Origin: Deltaproteobacteria bacterium
GTDB lineage: Bacteria > Desulfobacterota > GWC2-55-46 > UBA9637
DNA: 42,932 nt
Direction: 5' to 3'
Assembly (NCBI GenBank): GCA_030690165.1
Contig: JAUYHF010000027.1
Coordinates: 1 to 42,932, forward strand
The translations under genes and the position numbers were made by a program. The notes under the pieces were generated by a model that searched no databases, was not told where the DNA came from, and was given only the letters and a program-made list of their open reading frames with translations. Positions 15,240 to 25,016 of the stretch are shown here, piece by piece. Position 1 is the first letter of the stretch, and the number at the start of each line of letters is the position of its first letter.

Positions 15240-15309
15240 GATACCCTCCTAATAAAAGAGAATACAAAATACCAAAGAAAGTTATTTTTAGCAAAAAAAT
15301 CTTAAATCT

Positions 15310-16713
15310 TCAATAGGCATTTTTATTTATAAGCCCCTTCCATATCGTCAACCACATAATCTTCAAGTCAAACCAGAATGACCAATTTTCAATATAATAG
15401 AGGTCGTATTCTATCCTCTTTTTCAGGTCTGTATCCCCCCGCCATCCGTTTACCTGCGCCCAGCCTGTTATCCCTGCCTTCATCTTATGCCGCAACATAT
15501 ATTTAGGAATATTCTTTCTAAACTCTTCTATAAATACAGGTCGTTCCGGTCTTGGCCCAACGATACTCATATCGCCTTTTAATACATTAAAAAACTGTGG
15601 GAGTTCATCAATGCTTGTCTTTCTTAAAAAAGCACCCAGCCAAGTTCTTCTGGGGTCATCTTCCTTTGCCCATACAGCGCCGCTCTCTTTTTCTGCATCT
15701 ACCCACATAGAACGAAATTTCAGCATCTGGAATATCTTGCCATCAAGCCCCATCCTTTCCTGTCTATAGAATACAGGACCATGGGAAGTAAGCTTAATTG
15801 TAATAGCTATCAAAACCACGAGCGGCGCTGTCAGGGTTATTGCAATGATAGAAAAAGCTATATCGGCAGCCCTTTTTATAACCATATTCCATCCATACAA
15901 TGGGGAATCCTGGAGGCTTATTATGGGAAGGCCGTCAAACTCTTCAATGCCTCCTCTTATTGTTGCAAATTCATAGATATCCGGTATAACCTGTATATCA
16001 ACCATTTCTTCGCCGATATTCTTCAGAACATCAATTACCTTGCCGTGCTCTTCCCATGCCAATGCAATAATTACATGATCAATGCCTTTTTCCTTTACAA
16101 ACCTGCCAACTTCGTCATAAACGCCTAAAACCTCTATCCCGTGCACATTGGCCCCCACCTGATCTTTGTTTGTTGACAAAAGACCAACAACCTTCAATCC
16201 AATCTCCGGATGGGTATCAATACGTTTTAATATTTCTTTGCTCATATCCCCGGTTCCAACAATGAGCGCATACCGGAGATTATGTCCTTTCTTCCTCAAA
16301 TACCGGAGAGCCTCTCTGAAAATCCATCTCTCAATGCTTAATGCAACAACATTAATGGCGCCGAAAAATAGAAACACCAATCTGGAAAATTCATACTGAC
16401 GGTAAACAAAGGTTACTGCAATAAGGACAAGGATAGAAACTGCGCATGCCTTTGTTATATCAAATAGCTCTGACAGATGAGAGGCTATCCTCCTGGGTCT
16501 ATAAAGACCAAACGATTTGAATACAAACCCCCATATAAGGATTATGGGGATTATAAGAAGGATATAGATTCTTAACGGAGGTATGCCTTTATCAATAGGT
16601 ATAAAAGCGGTATGAAACCGCAGATAATAGGAGAGCAGCCATGAAGCCACTATTATGGCTATGTCTGCAATAAATAACAGGCTCTCAAAAAACTGGCTGT
16701 GTTTTTTTAACAA
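15310..16713 (-). CDS. Undecaprenyl-phosphate sugar-phosphate transferase (WcaJ/EpsE type)
   Basis: A 467-aa polyprenyl-phosphate glucose/hexose phosphotransferase that starts the polysaccharide repeat by moving sugar-1-phosphate onto undecaprenyl phosphate. It has four N-terminal transmembrane helices (about 10-125), a CoA-binding-like Rossmann region (145-240), a fifth membrane segment near 280-300 and the C-terminal bacterial sugar transferase domain with KFRSM, DELPQ and GPRPERP motifs. The TTG start at 16713 has GAGGGG upstream and overlaps the previous gene by 7 bases. The sugar is not determined; UDP-glucose is the usual donor for this subfamily. Confidence 0.93.
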   Translation of the reverse strand: MLKKHSQFFESLLFIADIAIIVASWLLSYYLRFHTAFIPIDKGIPPLRIYILLIIPIILIWGFVFKSFGLYRPRRIASHLSELFDITKACAVSILVLIAVTFVYRQYEFSRLVFLFFGAINVVALSIERWIFREALRYLRKKGHNLRYALIVGTGDMSKEILKRIDTHPEIGLKVVGLLSTNKDQVGANVHGIEVLGVYDEVGRFVKEKGIDHVIIALAWEEHGKVIDVLKNIGEEMVDIQVIPDIYEFATIRGGIEEFDGLPIISLQDSPLYGWNMVIKRAADIAFSIIAITLTAPLVVLIAITIKLTSHGPVFYRQERMGLDGKIFQMLKFRSMWVDAEKESGAVWAKEDDPRRTWLGAFLRKTSIDELPQFFNVLKGDMSIVGPRPERPVFIEEFRKNIPKYMLRHKMKAGITGWAQVNGWRGDTDLKKRIEYDLYYIENWSFWFDLKIMWLTIWKGLINKNAY

Positions 16714-17858
16714 GACAGCCCCTCTTTATATTTTAAGATTTCGTGAGCTTTTCTCAATACAGCCTCAACCTTTATAGCATCCATACACCCGCCATTCCTG
16801 CATTTATACTCAGAGCCTAAATTCAAACATGGGGCGCATGCAAAATTACTTTCTATATTATGGGCATTGGATGAACCAACAGGTCCCCACCTAGTCACCC
16901 CAGCAGGACCATGTAAAGCTATCATAGGATGATTTAGGGCTGCCCCAAGATGCATAATGCCGGTATTGATGGTAATCAGCAATCGGCTTTTAGTTATCAG
17001 ATAAGCAGTTTGTCCAAGCGTAAATCTGCCGCAAAACGAAACAACCTTTCCGGAGCAGGCATTGACAATATATTCCGCGGCGGCTTGATTATCATTTGTG
17101 CCTGTAATGCCAACAGTATAACCGTCCTTTGCAAGAAGTCCGGCCAGTCTTATAAAGTTTTCCGCGCCCCACTCTTTGAGATGCCCCTTATACCCTGAAC
17201 TCCATGGATGAAACAGTATAAGATTACTAATCCCCTCTTTCTCTAATAAATCTTCAACAAAGGCCTTCTCTGAATCAGGTATCGGAAATTCTATTTTATA
17301 GTCAGATACCGAAACACCAATCGCATTGGCCAGAGACATATAATTATCTATTTCATGGCGGCATGGATCATGCGGCACAGCGGCGTCAAATACTATATGT
17401 TTGAACTGCCCTTTTGTCTTAAAACCTATTTTATGACCTGTTTTAACAAAAAACGCCACTATAGCGCTAAGACGTGGCCACGATTCAAAATCTATTACAA
17501 CATCATACTCCTTGCTGTTTACATCTTTCATAAATCTAAAAAAATAAGACGGCTCTTTAACAACTTTAGAGACCTCCAATATTTTCAGGCTGTCTATAAA
17601 AGAACAGCGGCATAAAACCTCATAATTATTTTTGCTGCCAATTACAGTTAGCAAAGTTTTTGGATGCATATTTTTTATAGCCTTTAAAACCGGAGCCAAC
17701 AACAAAGTATCGCCAATGGTGCCGACCTTGATAACAAGAATACTGTTTATCTCCTGCCCTGTTTTGCGAGCCTTCTTCACCAAAGACAAAAAACAGAGGA
17801 TGGGTATGCCTGCATAACGGTCAAAAAACCTCATCCAGAAATTACCGCGCTCTTTCAC
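16707..17858 (-). CDS. GT9 glycosyltransferase (heptosyltransferase-like) 1
   Basis: A 383-aa member of glycosyltransferase family 9. The N-terminal motif VIKVGTIGDTLLLAPVLKAIK (about 42-62) and the C-terminal TINTGIMHLGAALNHPMIALHGP region, which binds the nucleotide sugar, are both present. GT9 enzymes usually transfer heptose from ADP-heptose to lipid-linked glycans, although non-LPS members use other donors. The C-terminus has the Cys pattern CxxC...C...C (CAPC...C.NGGC) found in all three GT9 genes here. A hydrophobic N-terminal stretch may give membrane association. GTG start, 3 bases after the preceding gene. Confidence 0.87.
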   Translation of the reverse strand: MKERGNFWMRFFDRYAGIPILCFLSLVKKARKTGQEINSILVIKVGTIGDTLLLAPVLKAIKNMHPKTLLTVIGSKNNYEVLCRCSFIDSLKILEVSKVVKEPSYFFRFMKDVNSKEYDVVIDFESWPRLSAIVAFFVKTGHKIGFKTKGQFKHIVFDAAVPHDPCRHEIDNYMSLANAIGVSVSDYKIEFPIPDSEKAFVEDLLEKEGISNLILFHPWSSGYKGHLKEWGAENFIRLAGLLAKDGYTVGITGTNDNQAAAEYIVNACSGKVVSFCGRFTLGQTAYLITKSRLLITINTGIMHLGAALNHPMIALHGPAGVTRWGPVGSSNAHNIESNFACAPCLNLGSEYKCRNGGCMDAIKVEAVLRKAHEILKYKEGLSC

Positions 17859-17861
17859 TAA

Positions 17862-18929
17862 TCAGCGCCCCCTAGCATCAATAATATCTTTCAACTTCTC
17901 ATAAACCTGCTCAACAGTCACAGCCTTAATACAGATTGGGTCATTGCAGTCAGGAAATCTCCCATCTTCATAACATGGCGCACATTCAATATTCTCCGCA
18001 TTCCAGAAATAATGGCCGCCGCTGTTCAATGGGTAATATCCTCTTGGATCAGTGGGGCCAAAGATAGAAATTACAGGCACCTGCATAGCGCTTGCAAGAT
18101 GCATGGGACCGCTGTCATGTGTAACAATTACTTTACACCTTTTCATAACAGCGGCTGTTTCTTCTAAAGTAGTCCTACCGGTCAGGTCAATGACACCGTT
18201 TATAATATTTCTTAAAATTATCTCACTATTAAATTTATCACTCTCAGCGCCCAAGAGTATAACCTTATAACCGTCGGCAACAATCTTCCTTGACAGTTCG
18301 GCATAATCCTCAACAGGCCATCTCTTTATAGGCATTTCGGTTTTTATATTGCTGGCGCCGCCCGCTAAAACACCTATCTTAATATCACCATTTTTTAACC
18401 CTTTCTTTGTTAAAATCTTGTCTACAGCCTTTTCCGCTTCATTACTTATTATAAAATCCATGCCCTTGCCATCATCTCGTATGCCAATGGCCTTAATAAT
18501 CTCTAAGTACTGGTCTATATTATGCTTAATGCCGCTAATCCTTACCTTCTTTGTTAGAAATCTCCCTTCGCCATTCCTGTCAAACCCAACCCTTTCAGGT
18601 ATTCCACATAAAAAGGCAAAAAGATTGAAACGCCAATCTCTGTGAAAAACAAACACAACATCATATTTTTTCCGCTTAATTTTCAAGATCAAAGAGAGAA
18701 TGTATTTTAACTTTTGCAACAATGTCCCTTTATAAATTATATAATCGTCGCATTCTATAAACTCATCTATATACGGATTGCCATTCACCGCCATTTTTGA
18801 AGATTTACCTACCAAGAGAGAAACATGCGAGGTCGGATAGGCTTTTTTTAGAGCCCTGACAGCCGGGGTTGTCATAAGCAAATCTCCTATGGCGCCGAGT
18901 TTTATGATTAAGACTTTATTGAATCCCAT
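17862..18929 (-). CDS. GT9 glycosyltransferase (heptosyltransferase-like) 2
   Basis: A 355-aa GT9 enzyme with VLIIKLGAIGDLLMTTPAVRALKK at the N-terminus and VTHDSGPMHLASAMQVPVISIFGPTDP in the donor-binding half. It has a C-terminal Cys pattern (CAPC...C....C). I prefer the ATG at 18929 to the upstream TTG at 18950, because GGAAGAGAG is then well spaced and the overlap with the previous gene falls to 14 bases. It is a likely chain-extending transferase of the same polysaccharide; acceptor and sugar are unknown. Confidence 0.88.
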   Translation of the reverse strand: MGFNKVLIIKLGAIGDLLMTTPAVRALKKAYPTSHVSLLVGKSSKMAVNGNPYIDEFIECDDYIIYKGTLLQKLKYILSLILKIKRKKYDVVFVFHRDWRFNLFAFLCGIPERVGFDRNGEGRFLTKKVRISGIKHNIDQYLEIIKAIGIRDDGKGMDFIISNEAEKAVDKILTKKGLKNGDIKIGVLAGGASNIKTEMPIKRWPVEDYAELSRKIVADGYKVILLGAESDKFNSEIILRNIINGVIDLTGRTTLEETAAVMKRCKVIVTHDSGPMHLASAMQVPVISIFGPTDPRGYYPLNSGGHYFWNAENIECAPCYEDGRFPDCNDPICIKAVTVEQVYEKLKDIIDARGR

Positions 18930-20091
18930 CCAATCTCTCTTCCGCTTCAACGATTTTAATCTTCTTCAAAACCAAATCAAAGACCTCATCAACGGTAATC
19001 AGGTTCATGCACTCCATATTATCACAGGCAGCCTTCTCGCAGCCCTTGCACTTAACATCTTTACATATCACGTCAACATCATTGCCGTAAGGCCTCCATC
19101 TCTGCCAGTCATTGGCTGCGCTGAACAAGACAATACCAGGGACTCCAACCGCAGCAGCAATATGAACAGGGGCAGAATCGTTGCCGATAAACAGTGAACA
19201 CCTTTTTATCACTGCGGCGGTTTGTTTAAATGTCAGATTACCAACCATGTTGACCGGTTTGAAATGTAAAAGCCCTTCCGCTTGTTCGGTTACTGCCCTG
19301 TCATCCGCTCCGCCGACAAGCACTATTTGCGCCTTAAAATGCTCAACAATCCTTTCCATCAGGCCGGCATATCTTTCTACAGCCCACATCTTGGAAGGAC
19401 AGCCACTGCCGATGTGCAATCCAATAGTCAACAAAGATTCATGCCAGTTATTTTTCTTGAGCAGGGCATAGGCATATTTCTTATCGTCTTCCGATATTGT
19501 TATGGCAATTTCCGCAGCAACAGGTCTTATCCCTATAGCCCTTGCCGCATCCAAGAGAATTTCCGCCTGATGCTTATTGATCGTTGTATTGACCTCATCG
19601 GTCAGAAGAAATCCTCCCCCTTCCCACCCAAAGCCGACCCTTCTCGGAATACCGCTCAAGGCGGCAATGATGATTACAAACAGGTCTCCCCGCAGATCAA
19701 AAAACAGATCATACCTGCCCCTTCGTAATGCCCTTATGAACTGAAGGCTCTCCCGGATATTGAAATGTCTGTCGTGATTTCTGTCGCGCCAATACGCCCT
19801 ATAACATATTATCTCATCAATATATTTTTCTCCTTCAACAATGCCCTTTGACCACGGGCCGACAACAAGCGTAATATGCGCCTGCGGGAAACCATTTCGG
19901 ATAGACTTTATGGCAGGAGTAGCCAGCAAAACATCTCCGGCATGATCCAGTTTAAGGATTAAAATCCGTTCTATCTGTCTTGCATTTCTCTTTTTAAAAA
20001 TGGATAACGTCCATTTAAGAAAATAACCAACAGCGTCAAAAACGGCAATTATGCCCTTTAACAGCCTGCTCTTATATACATATATTTTCAC
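18916..20091 (-). CDS. GT9 glycosyltransferase (heptosyltransferase-like) 3
   Basis: A 391-aa GT9 enzyme with ILILKLDHAGDVLLATPAIKSIR near residue 42 and LFIGNDSAPVHIAAAVGVPGIVLF in the C-terminal half. The C-terminal Cys pattern is CKGC...C....C. The Asp in KLDHAGD replaces the Gly of its two neighbours. The GTG start has GAGG 8 bases upstream. Three diverged GT9 copies in a row suggest successive additions in one oligosaccharide. Confidence 0.88.
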   Translation of the reverse strand: MKIYVYKSRLLKGIIAVFDAVGYFLKWTLSIFKKRNARQIERILILKLDHAGDVLLATPAIKSIRNGFPQAHITLVVGPWSKGIVEGEKYIDEIICYRAYWRDRNHDRHFNIRESLQFIRALRRGRYDLFFDLRGDLFVIIIAALSGIPRRVGFGWEGGGFLLTDEVNTTINKHQAEILLDAARAIGIRPVAAEIAITISEDDKKYAYALLKKNNWHESLLTIGLHIGSGCPSKMWAVERYAGLMERIVEHFKAQIVLVGGADDRAVTEQAEGLLHFKPVNMVGNLTFKQTAAVIKRCSLFIGNDSAPVHIAAAVGVPGIVLFSAANDWQRWRPYGNDVDVICKDVKCKGCEKAACDNMECMNLITVDEVFDLVLKKIKIVEAEERLDGIQ

Positions 20092-20113
20092 CTGTAAAAC
20101 CTCTATTCCTCAC

Positions 20114-20632
20114 TCACTTTATAACTTTTAGACTAACCTCAATATTCATTGCCGGAAATATAAAGGCTAAATATTTTTCATAAAAAAGCGGGAATCTATT
20201 GGCAAGACAAGAAACTCCGTTTATCCTATGAAATTTCCAGAAATTGAGCCTGACTTTTATCTTATCAAATCTGGCTGCGCTGTAAAAATCATACTGCGGA
20301 AAATCTGCCGTAAAATAATTAAATGATTCGGTATTGAAAAAGTGTCTGTGTGTGAAGTCACCGTAGGCATGGGTGCTGCTGAAATGAGGGACTCTTATAA
20401 ATACCAATGCATCAGGTTTTGCAATGCGGTGGACCTCCTCCATTACCCCCTTTATATCCTGAAGATGCTCCAGCACATCCATAAGATAAATTTTATCAAA
20501 GATATTGGTTTGGAATGGATAAGGGAACCTATCCAAATCACAGATGGCATCTGTTGCAGGCGTCTTGTGAATGTCAAGCCCTATAGCGCCATTTATCTTA
20601 TTTTTGCCGCAGCCTATATCTAAAACTCTCAT
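20114..20632 (-). CDS. Class I SAM-dependent methyltransferase, small
   Basis: A 172-aa protein with the SAM-binding DIGCGKNK (5-12) and the LMDVLEHL motif of the Methyltransf_11 type, followed by the common VPHFSSTHAYGD...HRHFF stretch. It probably methylates a sugar or carboxylate of the glycan, but many such genes in polysaccharide loci have no proven substrate. The ATG at 20632 overlaps the flippase stop by one base (TGATG); the longer GTG start would add one residue only. Confidence 0.8.
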   Translation of the reverse strand: MRVLDIGCGKNKINGAIGLDIHKTPATDAICDLDRFPYPFQTNIFDKIYLMDVLEHLQDIKGVMEEVHRIAKPDALVFIRVPHFSSTHAYGDFTHRHFFNTESFNYFTADFPQYDFYSAARFDKIKVRLNFWKFHRINGVSCLANRFPLFYEKYLAFIFPAMNIEVSLKVIK

Positions 20633-22119
20633 CACTCACCCGTTTTAACTCTAACCTCAGAACCTTGCCTCTCACGGCCTCGCAAAACATCAAATTCATT
20701 CACCGTTACACCCTTAAGCAGGTACAATAAAAATATATATACCAAAAAACTAAATATCGCTGCAACCTGCCATGTCCAATATTTATCTGCGATTACAAGG
20801 GCTGCTGCACAGCCTAAGAATGGCAAAATAATTTTATAAATTGTGTCTAAAATTTGTGGAAAGCCAAGCTTTTTGCTTATAAACAACAGATGCGCTAAAA
20901 GTATAAAAGAGGTGGAGATTAACGTTGCTATTGCAGCGCCCTTTGCGCCAAAAGAAGGTATAAGGATTGTATTCAAGATGATATTGCCAACTACGCTAAC
21001 AACCATTGTTTTGGCTACGAACCTCTGTTCGCCAATTGCCTCAAGTGTCCTCCCTGTTATATGATACAAATATAAAGGAATTAAAGTCCAGATAAGAATC
21101 TGTAGAATATGGCCGCTTTCGTAAAACTTAGATCCAAATACAAAAACAGTAACGTTGTTTGCAAAAAAAGCAACAACGAAGGAAACGGGAAGGCTTATTA
21201 TCAGCAACAGCTTGAATATCAAATTGAAAGTTTTATAAACATTATATTTGTCTTCTTTCCACGCCTTTGCAAAATAGGGATAAGCTGCCAGTGATAATCC
21301 GTTAGCCAACAATAGACCGGCAAATACCAGCCTATAGGCGGCATTATAATTCCCTACAGTTTTTATATCGCTAAGCTTGGAAAGCATTACGCTGTCAACA
21401 TTAAAATATACTTCGCTCATAACAGCGCCTATGGCAAACGGCATTGCCTGTTTAAAGAGTTCAACTTTTTTTATATTCAAATATTCCGAGGACCTAATCG
21501 CAGGAAACATCCTGGCCTGAAAATAATAACTTAAAATTAAAACTATCAAGGCAGATATTATATAAGGAAGCATCAAATATGGAAATGACATACCTGCCAG
21601 CAACAGAAAAAAAACTCCTGCCAATGCCAAGAACCTGTAAAGCACAGCCATTCCACCATCAAATTCCATTCTCTCGCGGCCTACAAAGACAGCCCTGAAT
21701 GCATTTGAAAAGGAAACTAATAATGTTGCCGTTGCAAATAAGATAATACTATATACGACCCTTGCATCATACTGCATACTGATAGCTGCTATACTTAGGC
21801 CGGCAAAAACTATAGCTCCTATAATTATTTTGAGCGATAATGCCTGCCTGAAAAATACAGCCTCATTTTTCCCTGAACTTGCAATCTCTCTTGTAATCAA
21901 GAAATTCAATCCGCCATCAAACAAATTGCCAAACATGCCAACAAATGACACTGCGAGGGCATATACGCCATACTCTTCTACACCAAGGAATCTCGCCAAA
22001 ATCACTATCAACAAAAAGTTAATAACCTTTTCGCCAGCTTGAGATAATGTCAAAAATGAAAAATTCCTGATAATTTTCACTGCTGTTGCACCCTTTTTCT
22101 TAGACAGTATCCCTGACAT
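20632..22119 (-). CDS. Wzx-type polysaccharide flippase
   Basis: A 495-aa protein with about 12-14 transmembrane helices and the polysaccharide biosynthesis (MATE/MOP) pattern: an N-terminal FLTLSQAGEKVINFLLIVILARFLGVEEYGVYALA, and a second half starting near GQRFVAKTM. It would flip the undecaprenyl-linked unit to the periplasmic face. The ORF can start at a GTG at 22161, overlapping the preceding gene, but the ATG at 22119, 8 bases after that gene's stop, is more natural. No Shine-Dalgarno sequence is obvious for either. No Wzy polymerase is clearly identified in the window. Confidence 0.9.
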   Translation of the reverse strand: MSGILSKKKGATAVKIIRNFSFLTLSQAGEKVINFLLIVILARFLGVEEYGVYALAVSFVGMFGNLFDGGLNFLITREIASSGKNEAVFFRQALSLKIIIGAIVFAGLSIAAISMQYDARVVYSIILFATATLLVSFSNAFRAVFVGRERMEFDGGMAVLYRFLALAGVFFLLLAGMSFPYLMLPYIISALIVLILSYYFQARMFPAIRSSEYLNIKKVELFKQAMPFAIGAVMSEVYFNVDSVMLSKLSDIKTVGNYNAAYRLVFAGLLLANGLSLAAYPYFAKAWKEDKYNVYKTFNLIFKLLLIISLPVSFVVAFFANNVTVFVFGSKFYESGHILQILIWTLIPLYLYHITGRTLEAIGEQRFVAKTMVVSVVGNIILNTILIPSFGAKGAAIATLISTSFILLAHLLFISKKLGFPQILDTIYKIILPFLGCAAALVIADKYWTWQVAAIFSFLVYIFLLYLLKGVTVNEFDVLRGRERQGSEVRVKTGE

Positions 22120-22127
22120 GTTATATT

Positions 22128-23744
22128 TTATGGTTTGCCTGGCAGATAGATTAATACCCACGCATTGGTAGGTTTTACAAAATATTTCCTGTATATATAA
22201 TAATATTTATTAGCCTGATTTATTATAATATCTATATCATCTGTTTTTGCCAGACGCTCATCCAACACCAACTTGTTGAGTTCTTTAGGATCACCAAGAA
22301 CCAGCAAAGGTATTTCTCTTTTTTCAATCATCCTTAACAATTCCGTCTCAGGTATATAAAGATATTTTTTCGCATTTTCCCTGTTGGGCATAAGCTTCCA
22401 AAACATCGCCTGATCCGTGGGATATTCATACCCCCTCACCGGCCTTCTCCCTGACGCAAATACAAATACTCCCCACGTATCCAGAATTACATCACCTTCC
22501 TTTGTCATCTTTTTAATTACATCTTCAGATACAGTATTTACAAAACCAGGCGTTATTATTTGCTCCCTTGAATTTAATATATAAAAGATGCTCGTCTTTA
22601 ATCTTTTTTGATAATGCGCGTAGTAGAGGCCTACTATTAAGACAAGAAAGATTGAGGCACAGGCTGCCAACTTTTTGGGAGTAATACCTTTGGCTATTTG
22701 CTCTATTAGCGGAAGAGATAGTATAATGGCGAACAAGATAACCTGATTAACATAGCCGAGATAATTTGCATAAAGATTAGAATAAAGCCATACTATTCCG
22801 CCAAATATCATCCATATCAATGCATATATATTTAACTTTATACTATCCATACCTTGCCGCCATTTTATTACAAACAAAACAAAAGAAACCAAAACCAATA
22901 AAAACAGGAACGCAGTGTCAGGAGTCTTTATCACATCAATCAAACCATTAATCATCATATCGTGCTTCATATCCTTAAGAACATTTGTTGCAAAATCAGG
23001 GTTATGACCTTTACCAAAATAAACCTGTGCATATGCCCCGGCCCATATAGCGTATGCCCTTAGAGGCTCTTTTATGAATATTAAAACTGACGGTAAAATG
23101 GGTATTATGACTCCAAGACAAAATAGTGAGACTCTTTTCATGATCTCAATTGCTGCTATACGCTCTTTATACATTACAGCAACAAGCCAGGTTACAAATA
23201 ATATCGGCAAAATAAATATAAGCCGAATACCCATAGCGGTACCAAGTAACATTCCTGAAAAAAACATAGTTGAGTTCCGAAGCAACTTGCCTGAAAGGTA
23301 TCTGCTTGTCAGAAAAACGAATGAGGCAAATATAAAAAGATTAGAGAGCGGAAACGGTTTTACCGATATATTGACCTTATAGAAGGTAAGATTTGTAATA
23401 AATATCAGATAGGCAATAACGGCCATACGATAGTTTTTTGAAAATTTATACACCCAATAAATGAGAAGGAGGCCGGCAGCAAAAACAGCCGCCGCCGACA
23501 AAGACCTTGCCGCAACAATGTTGAAACCAAAAAGCTTCATCCACGCGCCGTAGAAATAATACAAGAGCGGCTGATTATGGGCATTTATATCCAATATGGG
23601 AATACGGCCATTGATCACCTCTTTGCTGACTACAAGATAACCGCCTTCATCGCCGTCAACAAATCTATAAAAAACACCGAGGACAAGAATAACAAAATGT
23701 CCAGCAATAAGGCCGGCCAACAATATTTTCTGTTTTACGTTCAT
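22128..23744 (-). CDS. GT39/ArnT-like membrane glycosyltransferase
   Basis: A 538-aa integral membrane protein with about 11-13 helices. Near the N-terminus it has the acidic first-loop motif FVDGDEGGYLVVSKEVINGR followed by HNQPLLYYFYG. This is the pattern of PMT_2/ArnT-type transferases, which take sugars from polyprenyl-phosphate donors at the outer face of the inner membrane. A C-terminal soluble domain follows. I start at the ATG at 23744 (GAGGGATG upstream) rather than the TTG at 23756. Polyprenyl-phosphate sugar could be supplied by the GT2 encoded at 26217-26987. Confidence 0.8.
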   Translation of the reverse strand: MNVKQKILLAGLIAGHFVILVLGVFYRFVDGDEGGYLVVSKEVINGRIPILDINAHNQPLLYYFYGAWMKLFGFNIVAARSLSAAAVFAAGLLLIYWVYKFSKNYRMAVIAYLIFITNLTFYKVNISVKPFPLSNLFIFASFVFLTSRYLSGKLLRNSTMFFSGMLLGTAMGIRLIFILPILFVTWLVAVMYKERIAAIEIMKRVSLFCLGVIIPILPSVLIFIKEPLRAYAIWAGAYAQVYFGKGHNPDFATNVLKDMKHDMMINGLIDVIKTPDTAFLFLLVLVSFVLFVIKWRQGMDSIKLNIYALIWMIFGGIVWLYSNLYANYLGYVNQVILFAIILSLPLIEQIAKGITPKKLAACASIFLVLIVGLYYAHYQKRLKTSIFYILNSREQIITPGFVNTVSEDVIKKMTKEGDVILDTWGVFVFASGRRPVRGYEYPTDQAMFWKLMPNRENAKKYLYIPETELLRMIEKREIPLLVLGDPKELNKLVLDERLAKTDDIDIIINQANKYYYIYRKYFVKPTNAWVLIYLPGKP

Positions 23745-23769
23745 AGCATCCCTCAATTGCGCAATGCTG

Positions 23770-24915
23770 TCACCAGATACTAAAAGGATATACCGGACTT
23801 ATAAAAAGTATTCGTATAACTGTCAGAAACGATAGAACACCTGTAAAATATACAACGCCCTTCAGCAGACTGTCCCTTTCGAGACAAAAAGAAAGAATTA
23901 AAAATGGGAAAAGGCCATAGAACATTCTTAACAGGCCGTTATAATTATCCCATTGCGATGGAACAGTAAATACTGCAAGTAAACAATAGGCTGCAACTAT
24001 ATAATAAAAAAGATGTCTCAGGCTTAACGATTTCCTTGCTATAATTATTGAGAGTATAGCAAAATAAGAGAAGACAATCAGTGTGCTGAGCTGCCTGCCA
24101 ATTTGTTTGATGTCGTGAAACTCTATTGTTTTTATGTAACCAATAATCCCTGAAAACGGGATGAAGCTTATCGCCTCTGCAGAGGTTGTCATAGGCGCAT
24201 TTCCAAGTTTAGCAGTAACAAAGAGCTGCCATAGAAAGAATGGCACTAAACAACTCATCAATAAAACGATACGTTTTAATTGCCTCTTGCATTGATAGTC
24301 CCAAATAAGCAGAGGTATGAAAACTATTATAGAGTCTTCCCTTGTAAGAAATGAAAGGGCCATAAAAACCACGGTAAGAAGAAGATTTTTGTTTATGTAA
24401 AAATAAATAGCAGCAATTATCAAGGCTATGCTAAGAGGCGATGGCAAATCATATTGTATGGTCATAATAGAACTTGGAGATAAACCGTAAAACAAACTCC
24501 ACATAGGATTTACTGAGTATTGTTTTAATATGAGAATCAAAAAATACATACCAATAGCCAATGCCAATAAGTTGACTATGTAGAGTGTATAGGGAAGCAG
24601 GCTTTCTTTTCCAAAGGCAAACAAACGGGCAGTTAAAGGATATAAAATGCGCTGCTGGCGATATGCATTTTGAAAATACCCCTTATTCATGAATGGATCC
24701 ATAGCAACATAATAATAGAATTGGCCGTCATATCCGCCTTTATCATCAAAGATTACCATGCCTTTTTGAAAATATTCAGGGGCCACGCCTTCTTTTTCAT
24801 TCTGACTTATGCGCATCATACTGGATAGATTATATTCATAAGGCTTTATTGAATACATGACAAGCGCATGCACCGCTACAAGAGTGATTACAATTGGCAA
24901 TAAGAAATTTCTCAT
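23770..24915 (-). CDS. Multi-pass membrane protein, cell-surface glycopolymer type
   Basis: A 381-aa protein with 9-10 transmembrane helices. A first periplasmic loop contains GGYDGQFYYYVAMDPF, then RILYPLTARLFA. This arrangement recalls the AZOBR_p60025-like family linked to surface glycopolymers and more loosely the GT39/GT87 class. The Asp-containing loop suggests a polyprenyl-sugar glycosyltransferase, but no catalytic activity is established. I prefer the ATG at 24915 to the ATG at 24933, since GCGGAAG is then better placed. Confidence 0.65.
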   Translation of the reverse strand: MRNFLLPIVITLVAVHALVMYSIKPYEYNLSSMMRISQNEKEGVAPEYFQKGMVIFDDKGGYDGQFYYYVAMDPFMNKGYFQNAYRQQRILYPLTARLFAFGKESLLPYTLYIVNLLALAIGMYFLILILKQYSVNPMWSLFYGLSPSSIMTIQYDLPSPLSIALIIAAIYFYINKNLLLTVVFMALSFLTREDSIIVFIPLLIWDYQCKRQLKRIVLLMSCLVPFFLWQLFVTAKLGNAPMTTSAEAISFIPFSGIIGYIKTIEFHDIKQIGRQLSTLIVFSYFAILSIIIARKSLSLRHLFYYIVAAYCLLAVFTVPSQWDNYNGLLRMFYGLFPFLILSFCLERDSLLKGVVYFTGVLSFLTVIRILFISPVYPFSIW

Positions 24916-25016
24916 AAACTTCCGCCCTTCCATCCCTGAAAAAATTCATAAAGCGCTTTAAATTCGTCTTTTATTTGCGGCAATGGTTATCTCGGCGGGG
25001 TTGCTCACAATACTAA

